Assembly: GCF_018502625.1 (NCBI RefSeq)
Contig: NZ_CP075566.1
Location: forward strand, 4,636,001-4,700,000
Length of the DNA: 64,000 bases
Direction of reading: 5' to 3'
DNA from: Pseudomonas hormoni
GTDB taxonomy: Bacteria; Pseudomonadota; Gammaproteobacteria; Pseudomonadales; Pseudomonadaceae
Both the position numbers and the translations under genes were made by a program. Below, piece after piece: positions 28,741 to 39,575 of this stretch (position 1 is the first letter of the stretch; every line of letters starts with the position of its first letter). Below the pieces are notes generated by a model. That model was given only the letters and a program-made list of their open reading frames with translations, did no database searches and had not been told where the DNA came from.

Positions 28741-28806
28741 TTCGCGGGCAAACCTCGCTCCTACAGGTAGAACGGTGCACCTGTAGGAACGAGGTTTGCC
28801 CGCGAA
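28741..28806. repeat. REP-type inverted pair
   Basis: TTCGCGGGCAAACCTCGCTCCTACAGGT is mirrored by ACCTGTAGGAACGAGGTTTGCCCGCGAA. Compensating changes (AAACC and GGTTT) keep both arms paired, so the hairpin is under selection. Confidence 0.87.
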
Positions 28807-28816
28807 GCTTTTGACG

Positions 28817-29335
28817 TTACAACGGCATCGTGTAGTGCAGCGCGTAACTTTCTACACCATTGTTCGGACTGCTGAGCCCCGCATTGGAATAGTGCGTCGC
28901 GCGAATCCCGACTTCATGCCCGCCCGCAAAACGCAGGCCGAAGCCGAACCGGTCTTCGAACTGAAAGGCACTGCCAAGTTGATTGTTTTCGACTTCGGTA
29001 TTGGCGAACAACGCCACGCCCACCCCGAGTTCTACATAGGGTTTGACGTTCTGACCGGCAAACTCATAAACAAACACCGGCGAGAACGACAGGCTGTGGT
29101 TGCTGGAGGCCTCGTCGCCGTCCCAGTAGGTGTAGGCGCCACTCCAGTAACCGGTCAGGCGACCGACATCACTCTGCAGCCAGCTCTTGTCCCAATCGAA
29201 TTGCATGCCCAGTCGATAGGTCATGGTCGACTCGCTGGTCTGGCCGACCGCGAACTCCACGCCTGCCGCCTGTGCGGTAAAACTATGCCCCATCAGTGCG
29301 GCCGCAATCGCGGCCAAGCAGAATAGTCGCTTCAT
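28817..29335 (-). CDS. pagL: Lipid A 3-O-deacylase PagL
   Basis: 172 residues with a Sec signal peptide (MKRLFCLAAIAAALMGHSFTAQA) and a beta-barrel outer-membrane pattern ending in aromatic residues. The active-site wording THYSNAGL supplies the catalytic His and Ser two residues apart, and NNGVESY a few residues later contains the Glu. PagL removes the 3-linked acyl chain from lipid A. The ATG at 29335 follows AAGGA with good spacing; an ATG nine bases upstream is less well placed. It lies alone between the YkgJ gene and murI. Confidence 0.88.
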   Translation of the reverse strand: MKRLFCLAAIAAALMGHSFTAQAAGVEFAVGQTSESTMTYRLGMQFDWDKSWLQSDVGRLTGYWSGAYTYWDGDEASSNHSLSFSPVFVYEFAGQNVKPYVELGVGVALFANTEVENNQLGSAFQFEDRFGFGLRFAGGHEVGIRATHYSNAGLSSPNNGVESYALHYTMPL

Positions 29336-29449
29336 TAGAAACATCCTTTTCCGAACGATTTCGTAAGGTTTTTTTTGTTGCTTACCGCTATAGAAGTCGA
29401 CGATTAATCAGAAGTTCACCCCAACTATTCGTTTGCCCCAGGATTTTGT

Positions 29450-30241
29450 TTACCCTTTGAAGCTTTGCACAACGCCAGCGGTATTCCACAAGATCGGCAA
29501 GATATTTCTGAAATGCTCCGGATCGGCACTCGTCCAGAATTGCGCAGTACGTGCAGGCCCCTCGGCGAGCAATTCACGCTCGGCCAACAAGCGCTGAAGT
29601 TGTCGCGCTACAGCAGCGCCGGTATCAATCAAGCTGATGTCTTCAGGGATCATCTGCTTAAGCAACGGCTTTAGGAAGGGATAATGCGTGCAGCCAAGAA
29701 TTATCGTGTCGCAGCCGGCGGCGAGCAGCGGCCCGACATACCTGGCAAGCAACTCACGCAGGGCGGGACTGCGCAGATCGCCGTTTTCAATCAACTCCAC
29801 CAGCCCCGGGCACGGCTGAGTGATCACCCGTACATCAGTGGCGAAGCGGTCGAGTAGCGCGGCGAATTTGGCACTCTGCAAGGTGCCGGTGGTGGCGAGT
29901 ACGCCGACCACGCCACTGCGGGTGGCGGCAGCGGCGGGTTTGACGGCGGGTTCCATGCCGACGATAGGCCACTCAGGGTAATCGCGTCGCAAGTCCGCAA
30001 CACCGGCGACAGTCGCCGTGTTGCAGGCCAGCACCAGGGCCTTGGCGCCCTGCTGCTGAAAGAAATCGGCCATCACGCTGCAACGCTGCTGGATGAATTC
30101 CGGCGTTTTCTCTCCGTAGGGAATATTTCCGCAATCGGCGAGGTACAGCAGCGTTTCGTTGGGCAGCAATCGCTGGATCTCAGCCAGCACCGAGAGCCCG
30201 CCGACACCGGAGTCGAACACGCCAATCGGCGCTTCACGCAT
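29450..30241 (-). CDS. murI: Glutamate racemase
   Basis: 263 residues starting [15 protein letters not shown]. It has both catalytic Cys regions: [13 protein letters not shown] (near 71-83) and [10 protein letters not shown] (near 180-189). It makes D-glutamate for peptidoglycan. The start lies within the moeB 3' end (8-base overlap), so it is translated as part of the hemA-prfA-prmC-moeB-murI run. Last gene of that operon. Confidence 0.94.
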   Translation of the reverse strand: MREAPIGVFDSGVGGLSVLAEIQRLLPNETLLYLADCGNIPYGEKTPEFIQQRCSVMADFFQQQGAKALVLACNTATVAGVADLRRDYPEWPIVGMEPAVKPAAAATRSGVVGVLATTGTLQSAKFAALLDRFATDVRVITQPCPGLVELIENGDLRSPALRELLARYVGPLLAAGCDTIILGCTHYPFLKPLLKQMIPEDISLIDTGAAVARQLQRLLAERELLAEGPARTAQFWTSADPEHFRNILPILWNTAGVVQSFKG

Positions 30242-30989
30242 GTTTCGGCCCACAGACGCTGCAGCCCGGATCACGCTTGACCCGCAGCTCGCGAAAACGC
30301 GAACCCAAGGCATCAATCAACAACAACCGTCCCACCAGAGGCTCGCCGAAACCCACCAGCAGCTTCATCGCTTCCAGCGCCTGGAGGCTACCGACCAACC
30401 CAACCAACGGACCGACGACGCCCGCTTCACTGCACGTCAGTTCGGCTTCGCTGCCGTGCCCATATAAGCAGTGGTAGCACGGACTTTCCGGGCGACGCGG
30501 GTCGAACACCGACAATTGCCCTTCGAGGCGAATCGCCGCGCCGCTGACCAAAGGCTTGCCCGCGGCCACGCACGCGGCGTTGACCGCTTCGCGGGTGGAA
30601 AAATTGTCGGAGCAGTCCAGCACCAGATCCACGGTGGCAACCGCTGCCGCCAAAGAATCTTCGTCCAGCGCAGTGCGATGGGCGACTAACGTGATCTCGG
30701 GGTTGATTGCGCTCAGGCGGCGGATCGCTGAATCGACCTTGGTCAGGCCGACGCTGTCGGTGTCGTGAACGATCTGGCGTTGCAGGTTGGTCAGGTCGAC
30801 GGTGTCGAAGTCCGCCAGATGCAACTCACCAACGCCAGCCGCGGCGAGGTAAAGCGCAACCGGTGAACCGAGACCGCCAAGACCGACGATCAACACGCGG
30901 CTTTCTTTCAGTCGCAATTGACCGTCGATGTCGACGTGCTGCAACAGAATCTGCCGACTGTAGCGCAACAATTCCTGATCATTCAGCAC
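30234..30989 (-). CDS. moeB: Molybdopterin-synthase adenylyltransferase MoeB (HesA/ThiF family)
   Basis: 251 residues. The nucleotide motif [21 protein letters not shown] (33-53, shown in part) and the DCSDNFSTR block (about 130-138) are typical of E1-like adenylating enzymes. Zinc-binding Cys pairs are CYHCLYG (near 174) and CSVCGP at the C-terminus. It activates MoaD for molybdopterin synthesis, although family members can serve thiamin or other sulphur carriers. It overlaps prmC by 7 bases and murI by 8. Confidence 0.9.
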   Translation of the reverse strand: MLNDQELLRYSRQILLQHVDIDGQLRLKESRVLIVGLGGLGSPVALYLAAAGVGELHLADFDTVDLTNLQRQIVHDTDSVGLTKVDSAIRRLSAINPEITLVAHRTALDEDSLAAAVATVDLVLDCSDNFSTREAVNAACVAAGKPLVSGAAIRLEGQLSVFDPRRPESPCYHCLYGHGSEAELTCSEAGVVGPLVGLVGSLQALEAMKLLVGFGEPLVGRLLLIDALGSRFRELRVKRDPGCSVCGPKHA

Positions 30990-31813
30990 GGCAGGCGCCC
31001 CAGGCTGATCCGTTGGTGGCCGCCCAGATCGGTGCGGCTGTGGACTTCTTCAAAGCCGCGGGTATGCAGCAGATCGCGCACGGCTTCGGCTTGATCATAA
31101 CCGTGTTCGAGCATCAACCAGCCGCCCGCTTCCAGGTAATCCGGTGCCTGGGCGACGATCAGGCGCAAATCGTCGAGCCCATCGATACCGGCTACCAGCG
31201 CACTGGACGGTTCGAAACGCACATCGCCTTCCACCAGATGCGGATCGGTCGAAGCGATGTAAGGTGGATTGCTGATGATCAGCTGAAAACGCTGACCTTC
31301 CAGCGCGCTGAACCAATGGCTGCTCAGCACGGTGGCATTGTTCAGGTGCAGGCGCTGACGATTGCGCTCGGCCAGGGCCACGGCTTCAAGCACGCGATCC
31401 ACGGCAGTGACGCTCCACGCCGGACGTTCACTGGCCAGGGCCAAGGCGATAGCGCCGCTGCCGGTGCCGAGATCGAGGACCTTGGCGGGCGTGGCGGGCA
31501 ACAATTCCAGCGCGGCCTCTACCAGCAATTCGGTGTCCGGGCGCGGGATCAGCGTGTGCGGCGCGACTTCCAGATCAAGCTTCCAGAAACCTTGCTGGCC
31601 CAGGATGTACGCCACCGGCTCACCGCCACGACGGCGTTGCAGGTACTCGGCGAACTTCAGCGCGGCGTCGCTCGGAACGATGCGCTCCGGCCAGGTGTGC
31701 AAAAAACTGCGGGACTTGCCCAATGCCGCGGCCAACAGTAATTCAGCATCCAGACGCGCCGTCGGCGAGTCGGGTAAATCAGCGGCGCGCAACAGACTGG
31801 CAATGATCGTCAT
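30983..31813 (-). CDS. prmC: Peptide chain release factor N5-glutamine methyltransferase
   Basis: 276 residues. The SAM motif [16 protein letters not shown] lies near 115-130 and the catalytic ISNPPYIA near 183-190. It methylates the Gln of the GGQ motif in release factors. It follows prfA directly with an ATGA overlap, so enzyme and substrate are made from the same message, as in many gammaproteobacteria. Confidence 0.95.
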   Translation of the reverse strand: MTIIASLLRAADLPDSPTARLDAELLLAAALGKSRSFLHTWPERIVPSDAALKFAEYLQRRRGGEPVAYILGQQGFWKLDLEVAPHTLIPRPDTELLVEAALELLPATPAKVLDLGTGSGAIALALASERPAWSVTAVDRVLEAVALAERNRQRLHLNNATVLSSHWFSALEGQRFQLIISNPPYIASTDPHLVEGDVRFEPSSALVAGIDGLDDLRLIVAQAPDYLEAGGWLMLEHGYDQAEAVRDLLHTRGFEEVHSRTDLGGHQRISLGRLPC

Positions 31814-32889
31814 TCGATGGCCGCCAGTTGGTCAGCCTGATATTCGGCCAGCAACGGCTCGATCACCGCATCGACACCACCCGCGAGGATTTCGTCGAGG
31901 GAATACAGCGTCAGATTGACCCGGTGATCGGTGACCCGGCCCTGGGCAAAGTTGTAGGTACGGATCCGCTCCGAACGATCCCCCGAACCCACCAGCAATT
32001 TACGCTCGCTGGCGATGGCATTGGCGGCGGCGCTGGTCTGCTGATCGTTGAGTTTGGCCGACAGCCAGGACATCGCCCGGGCGCGGTTTTTGTGCTGGGA
32101 ACGTTCTTCCTGGCACTCGACGACGATACCGGACGGCAAGTGCGTGATGCGGATCGCCGAGTCGGTCTTGTTGACGTGCTGACCACCGGCGCCGGAGGAA
32201 CGATAGGTGTCGACCCGCAGATCCGCCGGGTTGATCTCGATCGTTTCCTGTTCGTCTGGCTCGGGCAACACTGCCACGGTGCAGGCGGATGTGTGGATGC
32301 GCCCCTGGGATTCAGTGGCCGGAACCCGTTGCACGCGGTGCGCACCGGATTCGAATTTCAGCTTGCCGTAGACGTTGTCGCCTTCAACCCGCGCGATGAC
32401 TTCTTTATAGCCGCCGTGCTCGCCGATGTTCTCCGAGAGAATTTCCACCCGCCAGCCACGCCGCTCTGCGTAACGCGAATACATGCGGAACAGGTCGCCG
32501 GAGAAAATCGCCGCCTCGTCACCGCCGGTGCCGGCACGAATTTCGAGGAATACGTTACGCCCGTCGTTCGGGTCCTTGGGCAGCAAAAGCCGTTGCAGGC
32601 TGGCTTCAATCTCGATCAGTTGCTCCTTGGCTTCGCGAACTTCTTCCACGGCCATTTCGCGCATGTCCGGGTCGCTGTCCTTGAGCAGGGCCTGGGCGCC
32701 TTCGAGGTCGCTTTGCACCTTGAGCAACTGTTTATAGGTGTCGACAATCGGCTCGACTTCCGCGTACTCCTTGGAATAGGCGCGGAATTTGTTCTGATCG
32801 GAAATGACCTCGCCATCGCCAAGCAAGGCGGTCAATTCCTCGAAACGGTCCCGGAGGATGTCCAGCTTATTGAGCAGTGACGCTTTCAT
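31810..32889 (-). CDS. prfA: Peptide chain release factor 1
   Basis: 359 residues, standard length. [14 protein letters not shown] (about 186-199) contains the PAT stop-codon reading motif for UAA/UAG, and [14 protein letters not shown] (about 229-242) holds the GGQ that triggers peptidyl-tRNA hydrolysis. It overlaps hemA by four bases (ATGA) and prmC by four. The gene order hemA-prfA-prmC is conserved widely. Confidence 0.97.
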   Translation of the reverse strand: MKASLLNKLDILRDRFEELTALLGDGEVISDQNKFRAYSKEYAEVEPIVDTYKQLLKVQSDLEGAQALLKDSDPDMREMAVEEVREAKEQLIEIEASLQRLLLPKDPNDGRNVFLEIRAGTGGDEAAIFSGDLFRMYSRYAERRGWRVEILSENIGEHGGYKEVIARVEGDNVYGKLKFESGAHRVQRVPATESQGRIHTSACTVAVLPEPDEQETIEINPADLRVDTYRSSGAGGQHVNKTDSAIRITHLPSGIVVECQEERSQHKNRARAMSWLSAKLNDQQTSAAANAIASERKLLVGSGDRSERIRTYNFAQGRVTDHRVNLTLYSLDEILAGGVDAVIEPLLAEYQADQLAAIE

Positions 32890-34175
32890 TGCGGTTTTTT
32901 ATCCGAAAAGCTATCCGATGAGCCCTCACCGAGGGCAAAGAGTTCCTGGGCCATGGCCAGTGCGTCGAGGCGACCTTCGGCAGAGAGCTTTTTCAACTGC
33001 ACGCTCGGTGCGTGCAGGAGTTTGTTGGTCAAGCCACGTGCCAATTGCACCAGCACGTCTTCGGCGCTGCTGCCGTTGGCCAGCATCCGCTGGGCCTTCT
33101 GCAATTCTTCGTCACGCATGCGCTCGCTTTGTTGGCGATAGGCCTTGAGCACATCCACCGCCGCCAGTTCGCGCAGGCGGATCATGAAGTCTTCCGCGCC
33201 AACCGACACCATCTCTTCCGCCGCTTGCGCAGCGCCCTGACGGCTCTTGAGGTTTTCGGCGACCACTTCGTGGAGATCGTCGACGCTATAAAGGTAAACG
33301 TCGTCCAACTCGCCGACTTCAGGCTCGATATCGCGCGGTACGGCGATGTCCACCATGAAGATCGGCTTGTGCTTGCGCAGCTTCAAGGCACTTTCCACCG
33401 CGCCTTTACCGAGGATCGGCAACTGGCTGGCGGTGGAGCTGATGACGATGTCGCTGCGCACCAGTTCGGCCGGGATGTCCGAGAGCAACACGGCATGGGC
33501 ACCAAACTGCTCGGCCAGAATGCTCGCGCGTTCCAGGGTGCGGTTGGCGACGACAATGCGCTTCACACCCAGCTCATGCAGATGGCGGGCGACCAGGGTG
33601 ATGGTCTCGCCGGCGCCGATCAGCAAGGCCTGGCTGCGTTGCAAGTCACTGAAAATCTGTTTCGCCAGGCTGACCGCGGCAAACGCCACGGACACCGGGT
33701 TTTCGCCGATGGCGGTGTCGGTACGCACTTGCTTGGCCGCATTGAACGTCGCCTGAAACAGACGCCCGAGCAGCGGACCGATGGTGCCAGCCTCGCGGGC
33801 CACGGCGTAGCACGATTTCATCTGGCCGAGAATCTGCGGTTCGCCCAACACCAGCGAATCGAGCCCGGAGGCGACCCGCATCATGTGACGAACTGCCGCA
33901 TCATCTTCGTGCACATAAGCGCTCGCGCGCAGCTCGTCGAGGCTCAAATGGTGATAATCGGCCAGCCAGCGCAGCACGATGTCAGCCGAAAGGTGATCCT
34001 GTTCTATATAGAGTTCACTGCGATTGCAGGTGGAGAGGATCGCAGCTTCGCGGCTGTCGGTGAGTCGGCAGAGCTGCTGCAAGGCCTCAACCAGCTGCTC
34101 AGGGGTAAAGGCCACGCGCTCGCGGACGTCTACTGAAGCAGTCTTGTGGTTAATACCGAGTGCAAGGAAGGCCAT
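32886..34175 (-). CDS. hemA: Glutamyl-tRNA reductase
   Basis: 429 residues. The N-terminal catalytic domain contains [11 protein letters not shown] (about 46-56) with the active-site Cys. The NADPH domain has LLIGAGETI near 186, and the C-terminal dimerisation helix region follows. It reduces glutamyl-tRNA to glutamate-1-semialdehyde, the committed step of haem synthesis in this pathway. First gene of the hemA-prfA-prmC-moeB-murI run. Divergent from the TPR lipoprotein across a REP pair. Confidence 0.96.
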   Translation of the reverse strand: MAFLALGINHKTASVDVRERVAFTPEQLVEALQQLCRLTDSREAAILSTCNRSELYIEQDHLSADIVLRWLADYHHLSLDELRASAYVHEDDAAVRHMMRVASGLDSLVLGEPQILGQMKSCYAVAREAGTIGPLLGRLFQATFNAAKQVRTDTAIGENPVSVAFAAVSLAKQIFSDLQRSQALLIGAGETITLVARHLHELGVKRIVVANRTLERASILAEQFGAHAVLLSDIPAELVRSDIVISSTASQLPILGKGAVESALKLRKHKPIFMVDIAVPRDIEPEVGELDDVYLYSVDDLHEVVAENLKSRQGAAQAAEEMVSVGAEDFMIRLRELAAVDVLKAYRQQSERMRDEELQKAQRMLANGSSAEDVLVQLARGLTNKLLHAPSVQLKKLSAEGRLDALAMAQELFALGEGSSDSFSDKKPQ

Positions 34176-34281
34176 TCAAAGTCGCTGATGGTGACGTGAA
34201 GCCGGCAATTGTCCTACTTCGACAGAGCCAGAACAACTACCGCTGACTATTGTCCTGGTAGCTTGCGCTTATAAAGGCTTT

Positions 34282-34382
34282 CTGTAGGAGCGAGCTTGCT
34301 CGCGAAAAACGTGAGGATGATGCGTTTATTCAGACAGCACGCGTTATCGTTCACGTCCATCGCGAGCAAGCTCGCTCCTACA
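34282..34382. repeat. REP-type inverted pair
   Basis: CTGTAGGAGCGAGCTTGCTCGCGA and TCGCGAGCAAGCTCGCTCCTACA face each other across about 50 bases. It lies between divergent genes, unlike most REP pairs here, so it is close to promoters. Confidence 0.83.
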
Positions 34383-34448
34383 TGGTTATGTTTGGCCGAA
34401 GGCTTGTGTCATGATGATCCGACCGCAGGTTAGTCGTCCTCTTCCTAT

Positions 34449-36173
34449 ATGAATAGATCTTCCGCGTTGCTCCTCGCTTTTGTCTTCCTCAGCGGCTGCC
34501 AGGCCATGGCACCCGTCTCGTCGGACGGTACGCCGCCGGTCGAAGACAGCACTCCGGCCCCTGAAAAGCCCAAGGTTTACAGCTCATTCAGTGAAGAAAC
34601 CGTCTTCAGTCTGTTGAGCGCCGAACTGGCTGGCCAACGCAATCGTTTCGACATTGCGCTGGACAACTACGTGACCCAGGCCATCAATACCCAGGATCCG
34701 GGCATCTCCGAGCGGGCGTTTCGCATCGCCGAGTACCTGGGCGCCGACCAGGCCGCCCTGGACACCGCGCTGATCTGGGCGAAAAACGCCCCGGACGACC
34801 TCGAGGCGCAACGGGCCGCCGCCGTACAACTGGCTCGCGCCGGGCGCTATGACGACTCCATGGTTTACATGGAGAAAGTCCTGCAAGGCAAAGGCGACAC
34901 GCATTTCGACTTCCTTGCCCTGTCCGCGGCCGATACCGATCAGGAAACCCGCAACGGCCTGATGAAAAGTTTTGACCGTTTATTGCAGCGCCATCCGCAC
35001 AACAGCCAGCTGCTTTTCGGCAAGGCCTTGTTGATGCAACAGGACGGCGACAGCAAAGGCGCACTGGCCTTATTGGAAGACAACCCGCCGGACGACGGTG
35101 AAATCGCCCCGATTCTGCTGCGCGCACGCTTGCTGCAAACCCTTGATCGTGGCGATGAAGCGTTGCCGCTGCTGCAAAAAAGCATCAAGAAGTACCCGGA
35201 CGACAAACGCCTGCGCCTGACTTACGCCCGCATGCTGGTCGAACAGGACCGCATGGACGACGCCAAAGCCGAGTTCTCGAGCCTGGTTCAGCAGTACCCG
35301 GAAGACGACGAACTGCGATATTCCCTGGCGCTGGTGTGCCTGGAAGCCAAGGCCTGGGACGAGGCCAAGGGCTACCTCGAAGACCTGATCGCCCGGGAAA
35401 GCCATGTCGACTCGGCCCATCTGAACCTCGGTCGCATCGCTGAAGAGCGCAACGATCCCCAGGGTGCACTGATCGAATACGCCCAGGTCGGCCCGGGCAA
35501 CGATTACCTGCCAGCGCAATTGCGTCAGGCCGATATCCTGATGAACAACGGCAAGACCGCCGAAGCGCAAAGCCGTCTGGCGAGCGAGCGCGATGAGCAA
35601 CCCGATTATGCGATTCAGCTGTATCTGATCGAAGCCGAAACGCTGTCCGCCAATAAACAGGGGGACAAGGCCTGGAATGTTTTACACAAAGCCTTGCAGC
35701 AATACCCGGACGATCTGAATCTGCTATACACCCGCGCCATGCAGGCGGAAAAACGCAATGACCTTGCGCAGATGGAAAAAGACCTGCGCCTGATCATCAA
35801 GCGCGACCCGGACAACGCGATGGCGCTGAACGCCCTCGGTTACACCCTGTCCGACCGCACGACGCGTTACGCGGAAGCCAAGGCCCTGATCGAACAGGCG
35901 CACCAGATCACCCCGGAAGACCCGGCGGTACTCGACAGCCTCGGCTGGGTGAATTTCCGTCTGGGCAATCTTGATGAAGCCGAGCGATATCTGCGCCAGG
36001 CACTGGATCGCTTCCCCGATCAGGAAGTCGCGGCTCACCTGGGTGAAGTCCTGTGGGCCAATGGCAAGCAACGGGAAGCCAAGCAAATCTGGGGCAAGTT
36101 CCTCAAGGGACAACCCGACAGCCCAATCCTGCGCGGCACCATCAAGCGCCTGACCGGATCAGAGACTCTTTAA
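34449..36173 (+). CDS. Tetratricopeptide-repeat lipoprotein
   Basis: 574 residues. A short lipoprotein signal ends LSGCQ, so Cys17 is modified. After a Pro-rich linker there is a long array of TPR helices, for example [31 protein letters not shown]. It is probably an outer-membrane-anchored scaffold facing the periplasm. The stop is four bases before lolB, and ispE follows with overlap, so TPR-lolB-ispE form an operon. The partner is unknown; its place beside lolB suggests envelope assembly. Confidence 0.85.
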   Translation: MNRSSALLLAFVFLSGCQAMAPVSSDGTPPVEDSTPAPEKPKVYSSFSEETVFSLLSAELAGQRNRFDIALDNYVTQAINTQDPGISERAFRIAEYLGADQAALDTALIWAKNAPDDLEAQRAAAVQLARAGRYDDSMVYMEKVLQGKGDTHFDFLALSAADTDQETRNGLMKSFDRLLQRHPHNSQLLFGKALLMQQDGDSKGALALLEDNPPDDGEIAPILLRARLLQTLDRGDEALPLLQKSIKKYPDDKRLRLTYARMLVEQDRMDDAKAEFSSLVQQYPEDDELRYSLALVCLEAKAWDEAKGYLEDLIARESHVDSAHLNLGRIAEERNDPQGALIEYAQVGPGNDYLPAQLRQADILMNNGKTAEAQSRLASERDEQPDYAIQLYLIEAETLSANKQGDKAWNVLHKALQQYPDDLNLLYTRAMQAEKRNDLAQMEKDLRLIIKRDPDNAMALNALGYTLSDRTTRYAEAKALIEQAHQITPEDPAVLDSLGWVNFRLGNLDEAERYLRQALDRFPDQEVAAHLGEVLWANGKQREAKQIWGKFLKGQPDSPILRGTIKRLTGSETL

Positions 36174-36177
36174 AATC

Positions 36178-36795
36178 ATGTTTTTGCGCCACTTCATCGT
36201 TTTCAGTTTTATCGCCCTGCTCGCCGGTTGCGCGGGCTTCGGTGCCCGCGAATCGGTTCAGGGTCAGGGCGACGCCGGTCTATGGCGCGCTCACAAAGAG
36301 CAACTGACCAGCCTCGATGGCTGGCAGATCAACGGCAAGATCGGCATCCGCGCGCCAAAAGACTCGGGCAGCGGCACGCTGTTCTGGCTGCAGCGCCAGT
36401 CGTATTACGATATTCGCCTTTCGGGCCCTCTGGGTCGCGGCGCCGCACGTCTGACCGGACACCCCGGAAAGGTTTCGCTGGAAGTCGCCAATCAGGGGCG
36501 CTATGAAGCGCCGACGCCGGAAGTGCTGCTTGAAGAACAGCTCGGCTGGAAGCTGCCTGTGTCGCACCTGGCCTGGTGGGTCCGCGGGCTCCCGGCGCCG
36601 GACAGCAAAAGTCGCCTGACACTGGATGCCGACAGCCGTCTGGCCAATCTGGATCAGGATGGCTGGCAGGTCGAATACTTGAGTTATGCCGAGCAAAACG
36701 GCTTCTGGCTGCCCGAGCGGATCAAACTGCATGGCGCCGACCTTGACGTCACGCTGGTGATCAAGGAATGGCAACCTCGCAAACTGGGGCAATGA
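36178..36795 (+). CDS. lolB: Outer-membrane lipoprotein receptor LolB
   Basis: 205 residues. Lipoprotein signal [18 protein letters not shown], Cys18 being the modified residue. The mature part has the LolB wording [16 protein letters not shown] and [21 protein letters not shown] strands that form the hydrophobic lipoprotein-binding barrel. It receives lipoproteins from LolA and inserts them into the outer membrane. Located between the TPR lipoprotein and ispE, the usual Pseudomonas order. Confidence 0.95.
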   Translation: MFLRHFIVFSFIALLAGCAGFGARESVQGQGDAGLWRAHKEQLTSLDGWQINGKIGIRAPKDSGSGTLFWLQRQSYYDIRLSGPLGRGAARLTGHPGKVSLEVANQGRYEAPTPEVLLEEQLGWKLPVSHLAWWVRGLPAPDSKSRLTLDADSRLANLDQDGWQVEYLSYAEQNGFWLPERIKLHGADLDVTLVIKEWQPRKLGQ

Positions 36796-36797
36796 AC

Positions 36798-37649
36798 ATG
36801 ACGGCCCCACGTTTGACGCTGCCCTCCCCGGCGAAACTCAATCTGATGCTGCACATCCTCGGCCGCCGTGAAGACGGTTACCACGAGCTGCAGACGATTT
36901 TTCAGTTTCTCGACTACGGCGATGAAATCACCTTCGCTGTGCGCGACGACGGCGTGATCCGACTGCACACTGAATTCGACGGCGTTCCCCACGACAGCAA
37001 TCTGATTGTTCGCGCGGCGAAAAAACTTCAGGAGCAATCCGGTTGCTCGCTCGGCATCGACATCTGGATCGAAAAAATTCTGCCCATGGGCGGTGGCATC
37101 GGTGGTGGCAGTTCAAATGCCGCGACGACTTTGCTCGGCCTGAATCATCTCTGGCAACTGGGCTGGAATGAGGATCGGCTGGCCGTGCTGGGCCTGACGC
37201 TTGGGGCCGACGTCCCGGTTTTCGTGCGTGGCCACGCGGCTTTCGCCGAGGGCGTGGGGGAGAAACTTACCCCTGTAGACCCCGAAGAACCGTGGTATCT
37301 CGTGCTTGTGCCGCAAGTATCTGTAAGTACAGCAGAAATTTTTTCAGATCCGTTGTTGACACGTAACTCTTCTCCCATTAAAGTGCGCCCCGTTCCCAAG
37401 GGAAACAGTCGAAATGACTGCTTACCGGTGGTAGCAAGGCGTTATCCAGATGTACGTAACGCATTGAATTTGTTAGGTAATTTTACCGAAGCAAAACTCA
37501 CCGGAACTGGAAGTTGTGTGTTTGGGGGCTTCCCAAGCAAAGCTGAAGCTGATAAAGTCTCGGCCCTTCTTACAGAGACCCTTACAGGGTTTGTAGCAAA
37601 AGGAAGCAACGTTTCGATGTTGCATCGCAAGCTGCAAAGTCTGCTCTAA
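36798..37649 (+). CDS. ispE: 4-diphosphocytidyl-2-C-methyl-D-erythritol kinase
   Basis: 283 residues. It has [22 protein letters not shown] near the start and the ATP-loop [18 protein letters not shown] (about 95-112) of GHMP kinases. It phosphorylates CDP-ME in the non-mevalonate isoprenoid pathway. The ATG at 36798 has GGGG at a suitable distance, better than the overlapping ATG at 36792. From about 37310 onwards the gene is strikingly AT-rich and uses codons rare in its neighbours (TTA, AGA, GTA), although the protein stays ispE-like. A promoter-like sequence begins there. Confidence 0.94.
   Translation: MTAPRLTLPSPAKLNLMLHILGRREDGYHELQTIFQFLDYGDEITFAVRDDGVIRLHTEFDGVPHDSNLIVRAAKKLQEQSGCSLGIDIWIEKILPMGGGIGGGSSNAATTLLGLNHLWQLGWNEDRLAVLGLTLGADVPVFVRGHAAFAEGVGEKLTPVDPEEPWYLVLVPQVSVSTAEIFSDPLLTRNSSPIKVRPVPKGNSRNDCLPVVARRYPDVRNALNLLGNFTEAKLTGTGSCVFGGFPSKAEADKVSALLTETLTGFVAKGSNVSMLHRKLQSLL
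37356..37384 (+). promoter_or_regulatory. Sigma-70-like promoter inside ispE, probably for tRNA-Gln and prs
   Basis: TTGACA (37356-37361), 17 bases, TAAAGT (37379-37384). It is the best promoter match for several kilobases and opens the AT-rich part of ispE. The next downstream genes are tRNA-Gln and prs. The distance to the tRNA is about 300 bases, so a long leader would be removed by processing. Confidence 0.5.
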
Positions 37650-37685
37650 AGGAACCGATTACTGGGTAATCGTTGCAACAGATAC

Positions 37686-37760
37686 AGGGGCGTCGCCAAG
37701 CGGTAAGGCAGCAGGTTTTGATCCTGCCATGCGTTGGTTCGAATCCAGCCGCCCCTGCCA
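37686..37760 (+). tRNA. tRNA-Gln(TTG)
   Basis: 75 bases with a full cloverleaf. The acceptor stem pairs AGGGGCG (37686-37692) with CGCCCCT (37750-37756); the anticodon stem GCAGG/CCTGC encloses TTTTGAT with anticodon TTG; GGTTCGAATCC forms the T arm; G and an encoded CCA end it. Between ispE and prs, the same place as I recall in other Pseudomonas genomes. It reads CAA and CAG. Confidence 0.97.
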
Positions 37761-37805
37761 TTTTCTATACTCATCCAGGTTACCCTCAGCCTCTAGGTAC
37801 TGCGC

Positions 37806-38747
37806 GTGTCCAAGATGATGGTCTTTACGGGGAATGCTAACCCCGATCTGGCTCGGCGTGTCGTACGTCAGCTGCATATCCCTCTCGGTGACATCTCTGT
37901 CGGTAAGTTCTCCGACGGCGAAATTACTGCCGAGATCAATGAAAACGTCCGCGGTAAAGATGTCTTCATTATTCAGCCGACTTGCGCTCCGACCAACGAT
38001 AACCTGATGGAACTGGTAGTGATGGCTGATGCCTTCCGCCGCTCCTCGGCTACTCGTATCACTGCTGTTATTCCTTACTTTGGTTATGCCCGTCAGGATC
38101 GCCGTCCGCGTTCCGCACGTGTGGCTATCAGCGCGAAAGTCGTTGCTGACATGCTTACCGTAGTCGGCATCGACCGTGTTCTCACGGTTGATCTGCATGC
38201 TGACCAGATTCAGGGCTTCTTCGATATTCCGGTAGATAACATCTACGGCTCCCCGGTTCTGGTGGATGACATTGAAGATCAGCGCTTCGAAAACCTGATG
38301 ATCGTATCCCCGGACATTGGCGGCGTCGTGCGTGCACGTGCTGTTGCCAAATCCCTGGGCGTGGATCTCGGGATCATCGACAAACGCCGTGAGAAAGCCA
38401 ATCACTCTGAAGTGATGCATATCATCGGTGATGTCGAAGGGCGTACCTGTATTCTGGTTGATGACATGGTCGATACCGCCGGCACTCTGTGCCACGCGGC
38501 AAAGGCTTTGAAAGAGCATGGCGCTGCCAAGGTTTTCGCCTACTGCACACACCCTGTGCTGTCCGGTCGGGCGATCGAAAACATTGAAAATTCCATGCTG
38601 GACGAACTGGTGGTGACCAACACCATCCCGTTGTCCGCTGCTGCTCAAGCCTGCTCGCGTATCCGTCAACTGGATATCGCGCCGGTAGTTGCCGAAGCGG
38701 TCCGCCGCATCAGCAATGAAGAATCGATCAGCGCGATGTTCCGTTAA
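37806..38747 (+). CDS. prs: Ribose-phosphate pyrophosphokinase
   Basis: 313 residues. [14 protein letters not shown] at the start, the ATP region [11 protein letters not shown] (about 94-104), [14 protein letters not shown] (126-139) and the PRPP loop [11 protein letters not shown] (about 218-228) are all present. It makes PRPP for nucleotides, histidine and NAD, and so feeds Hpt and Upp encoded at 13.7-15.1 kb. The start is GTG at 37806 giving the usual MSKMMVF; ATGs at 37815 and 37818 are alternatives. Codon use is also somewhat AT-richer than elsewhere. A strong terminator follows. Confidence 0.97.
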   Translation: MSKMMVFTGNANPDLARRVVRQLHIPLGDISVGKFSDGEITAEINENVRGKDVFIIQPTCAPTNDNLMELVVMADAFRRSSATRITAVIPYFGYARQDRRPRSARVAISAKVVADMLTVVGIDRVLTVDLHADQIQGFFDIPVDNIYGSPVLVDDIEDQRFENLMIVSPDIGGVVRARAVAKSLGVDLGIIDKRREKANHSEVMHIIGDVEGRTCILVDDMVDTAGTLCHAAKALKEHGAAKVFAYCTHPVLSGRAIENIENSMLDELVVTNTIPLSAAAQACSRIRQLDIAPVVAEAVRRISNEESISAMFR

Positions 38748-38784
38748 GGGCCCTGCCCTTCTCGAACATCTCGTTGTCGAAAAG

Positions 38785-38823
38785 CGCCCCGCCCCGGCAT
38801 TCCTGTCGGGGCGGGGCTTTTTT
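38785..38823 (+). terminator. Intrinsic terminator of prs
   Basis: GCCCCGCCCCG and CGGGGCGGGGC pair perfectly around a 10-base loop and are followed by T6. Lies 38 bases after the stop. Confidence 0.93.
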
Positions 38824-38888
38824 GCCCATATCGCCTTTAGCGCTGGTCGCAAACGCTGGGGCGAATGTGGTTATTTTGGAGATACAAC

Positions 38889-39491
38889 ATGAACGATTTT
38901 ACTCTGAATGCTGAAGTGCGTTCCGACCTGGGGAAAGGTGCGAGCCGCCGCCTGCGTCGTCTCGCAAGCCTGGTACCAGCTGTAGTTTACGGTGGCGAAA
39001 AAGCCCCTGAATCCATCAGCATGCTGGCTAAAGAAGTTGCCAAACTGCTCGAAAACGAAGCGGCTTACAGCCACATCATCGAGCTGAACGTTGGCGGCAC
39101 CAAGCAAAACGTAATCATCAAAGCCCTGCAGCGTCACCCGGCCAAAGGCCACGTCCTGCACGCTGACTTCGTACGCGTTGTAGCTGGCCAGAAACTGACC
39201 GCTATCGTGCCTGTACACTTCGTTGGTGAAGAAGCTCCGATCAAGAAAGGCGGCGAAGTTTCGCACGTTGTTTCGGAAATCGAAGTGACCTGCTTGCCAA
39301 AAGACCTGCCTGAATTCATCGAAGTCGACCTGGCTAACGCCGAAATCGGTTCGATCATTCACCTGTCCGACCTCAAAGCCCCTAAAGGCGTTGAGTTTGT
39401 TGCTCTGGCACACGGCGATGACAAGGCTGTTGCCAACGTCCACGCTCCACGTGTTGCTCCAGAAGCTACCGAAGAAGGCGCAGCAGAGTAA
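38889..39491 (+). CDS. rplY: 50S ribosomal protein L25/general stress protein Ctc
   Basis: 200 residues, the long CTC form. The N-terminal L25 domain (about 1-95; [20 protein letters not shown]) binds 5S rRNA, and the C-terminal CTC domain (about 96-185) ends in an acidic, Ala-rich tail. TTTTGGAGATACAAC precedes the ATG at 38889. It is followed by pth, so translation-related genes are clustered here. Confidence 0.96.
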   Translation: MNDFTLNAEVRSDLGKGASRRLRRLASLVPAVVYGGEKAPESISMLAKEVAKLLENEAAYSHIIELNVGGTKQNVIIKALQRHPAKGHVLHADFVRVVAGQKLTAIVPVHFVGEEAPIKKGGEVSHVVSEIEVTCLPKDLPEFIEVDLANAEIGSIIHLSDLKAPKGVEFVALAHGDDKAVANVHAPRVAPEATEEGAAE

Positions 39492-39575
39492 TTCACTCTG
39501 TGATGCCGGAGTGACCCGGTAACATCGCGGACTGGAACGTAGCGAGAAAGCGGGCGAGAACGCGGAGTTTACATA

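Noticed and set aside
30983..34175. Overlaps in the hemA-prfA-prmC run as frameshift errors
   Set aside because: Each overlap is a normal ATGA or short coupling and each protein is full length with intact motifs.
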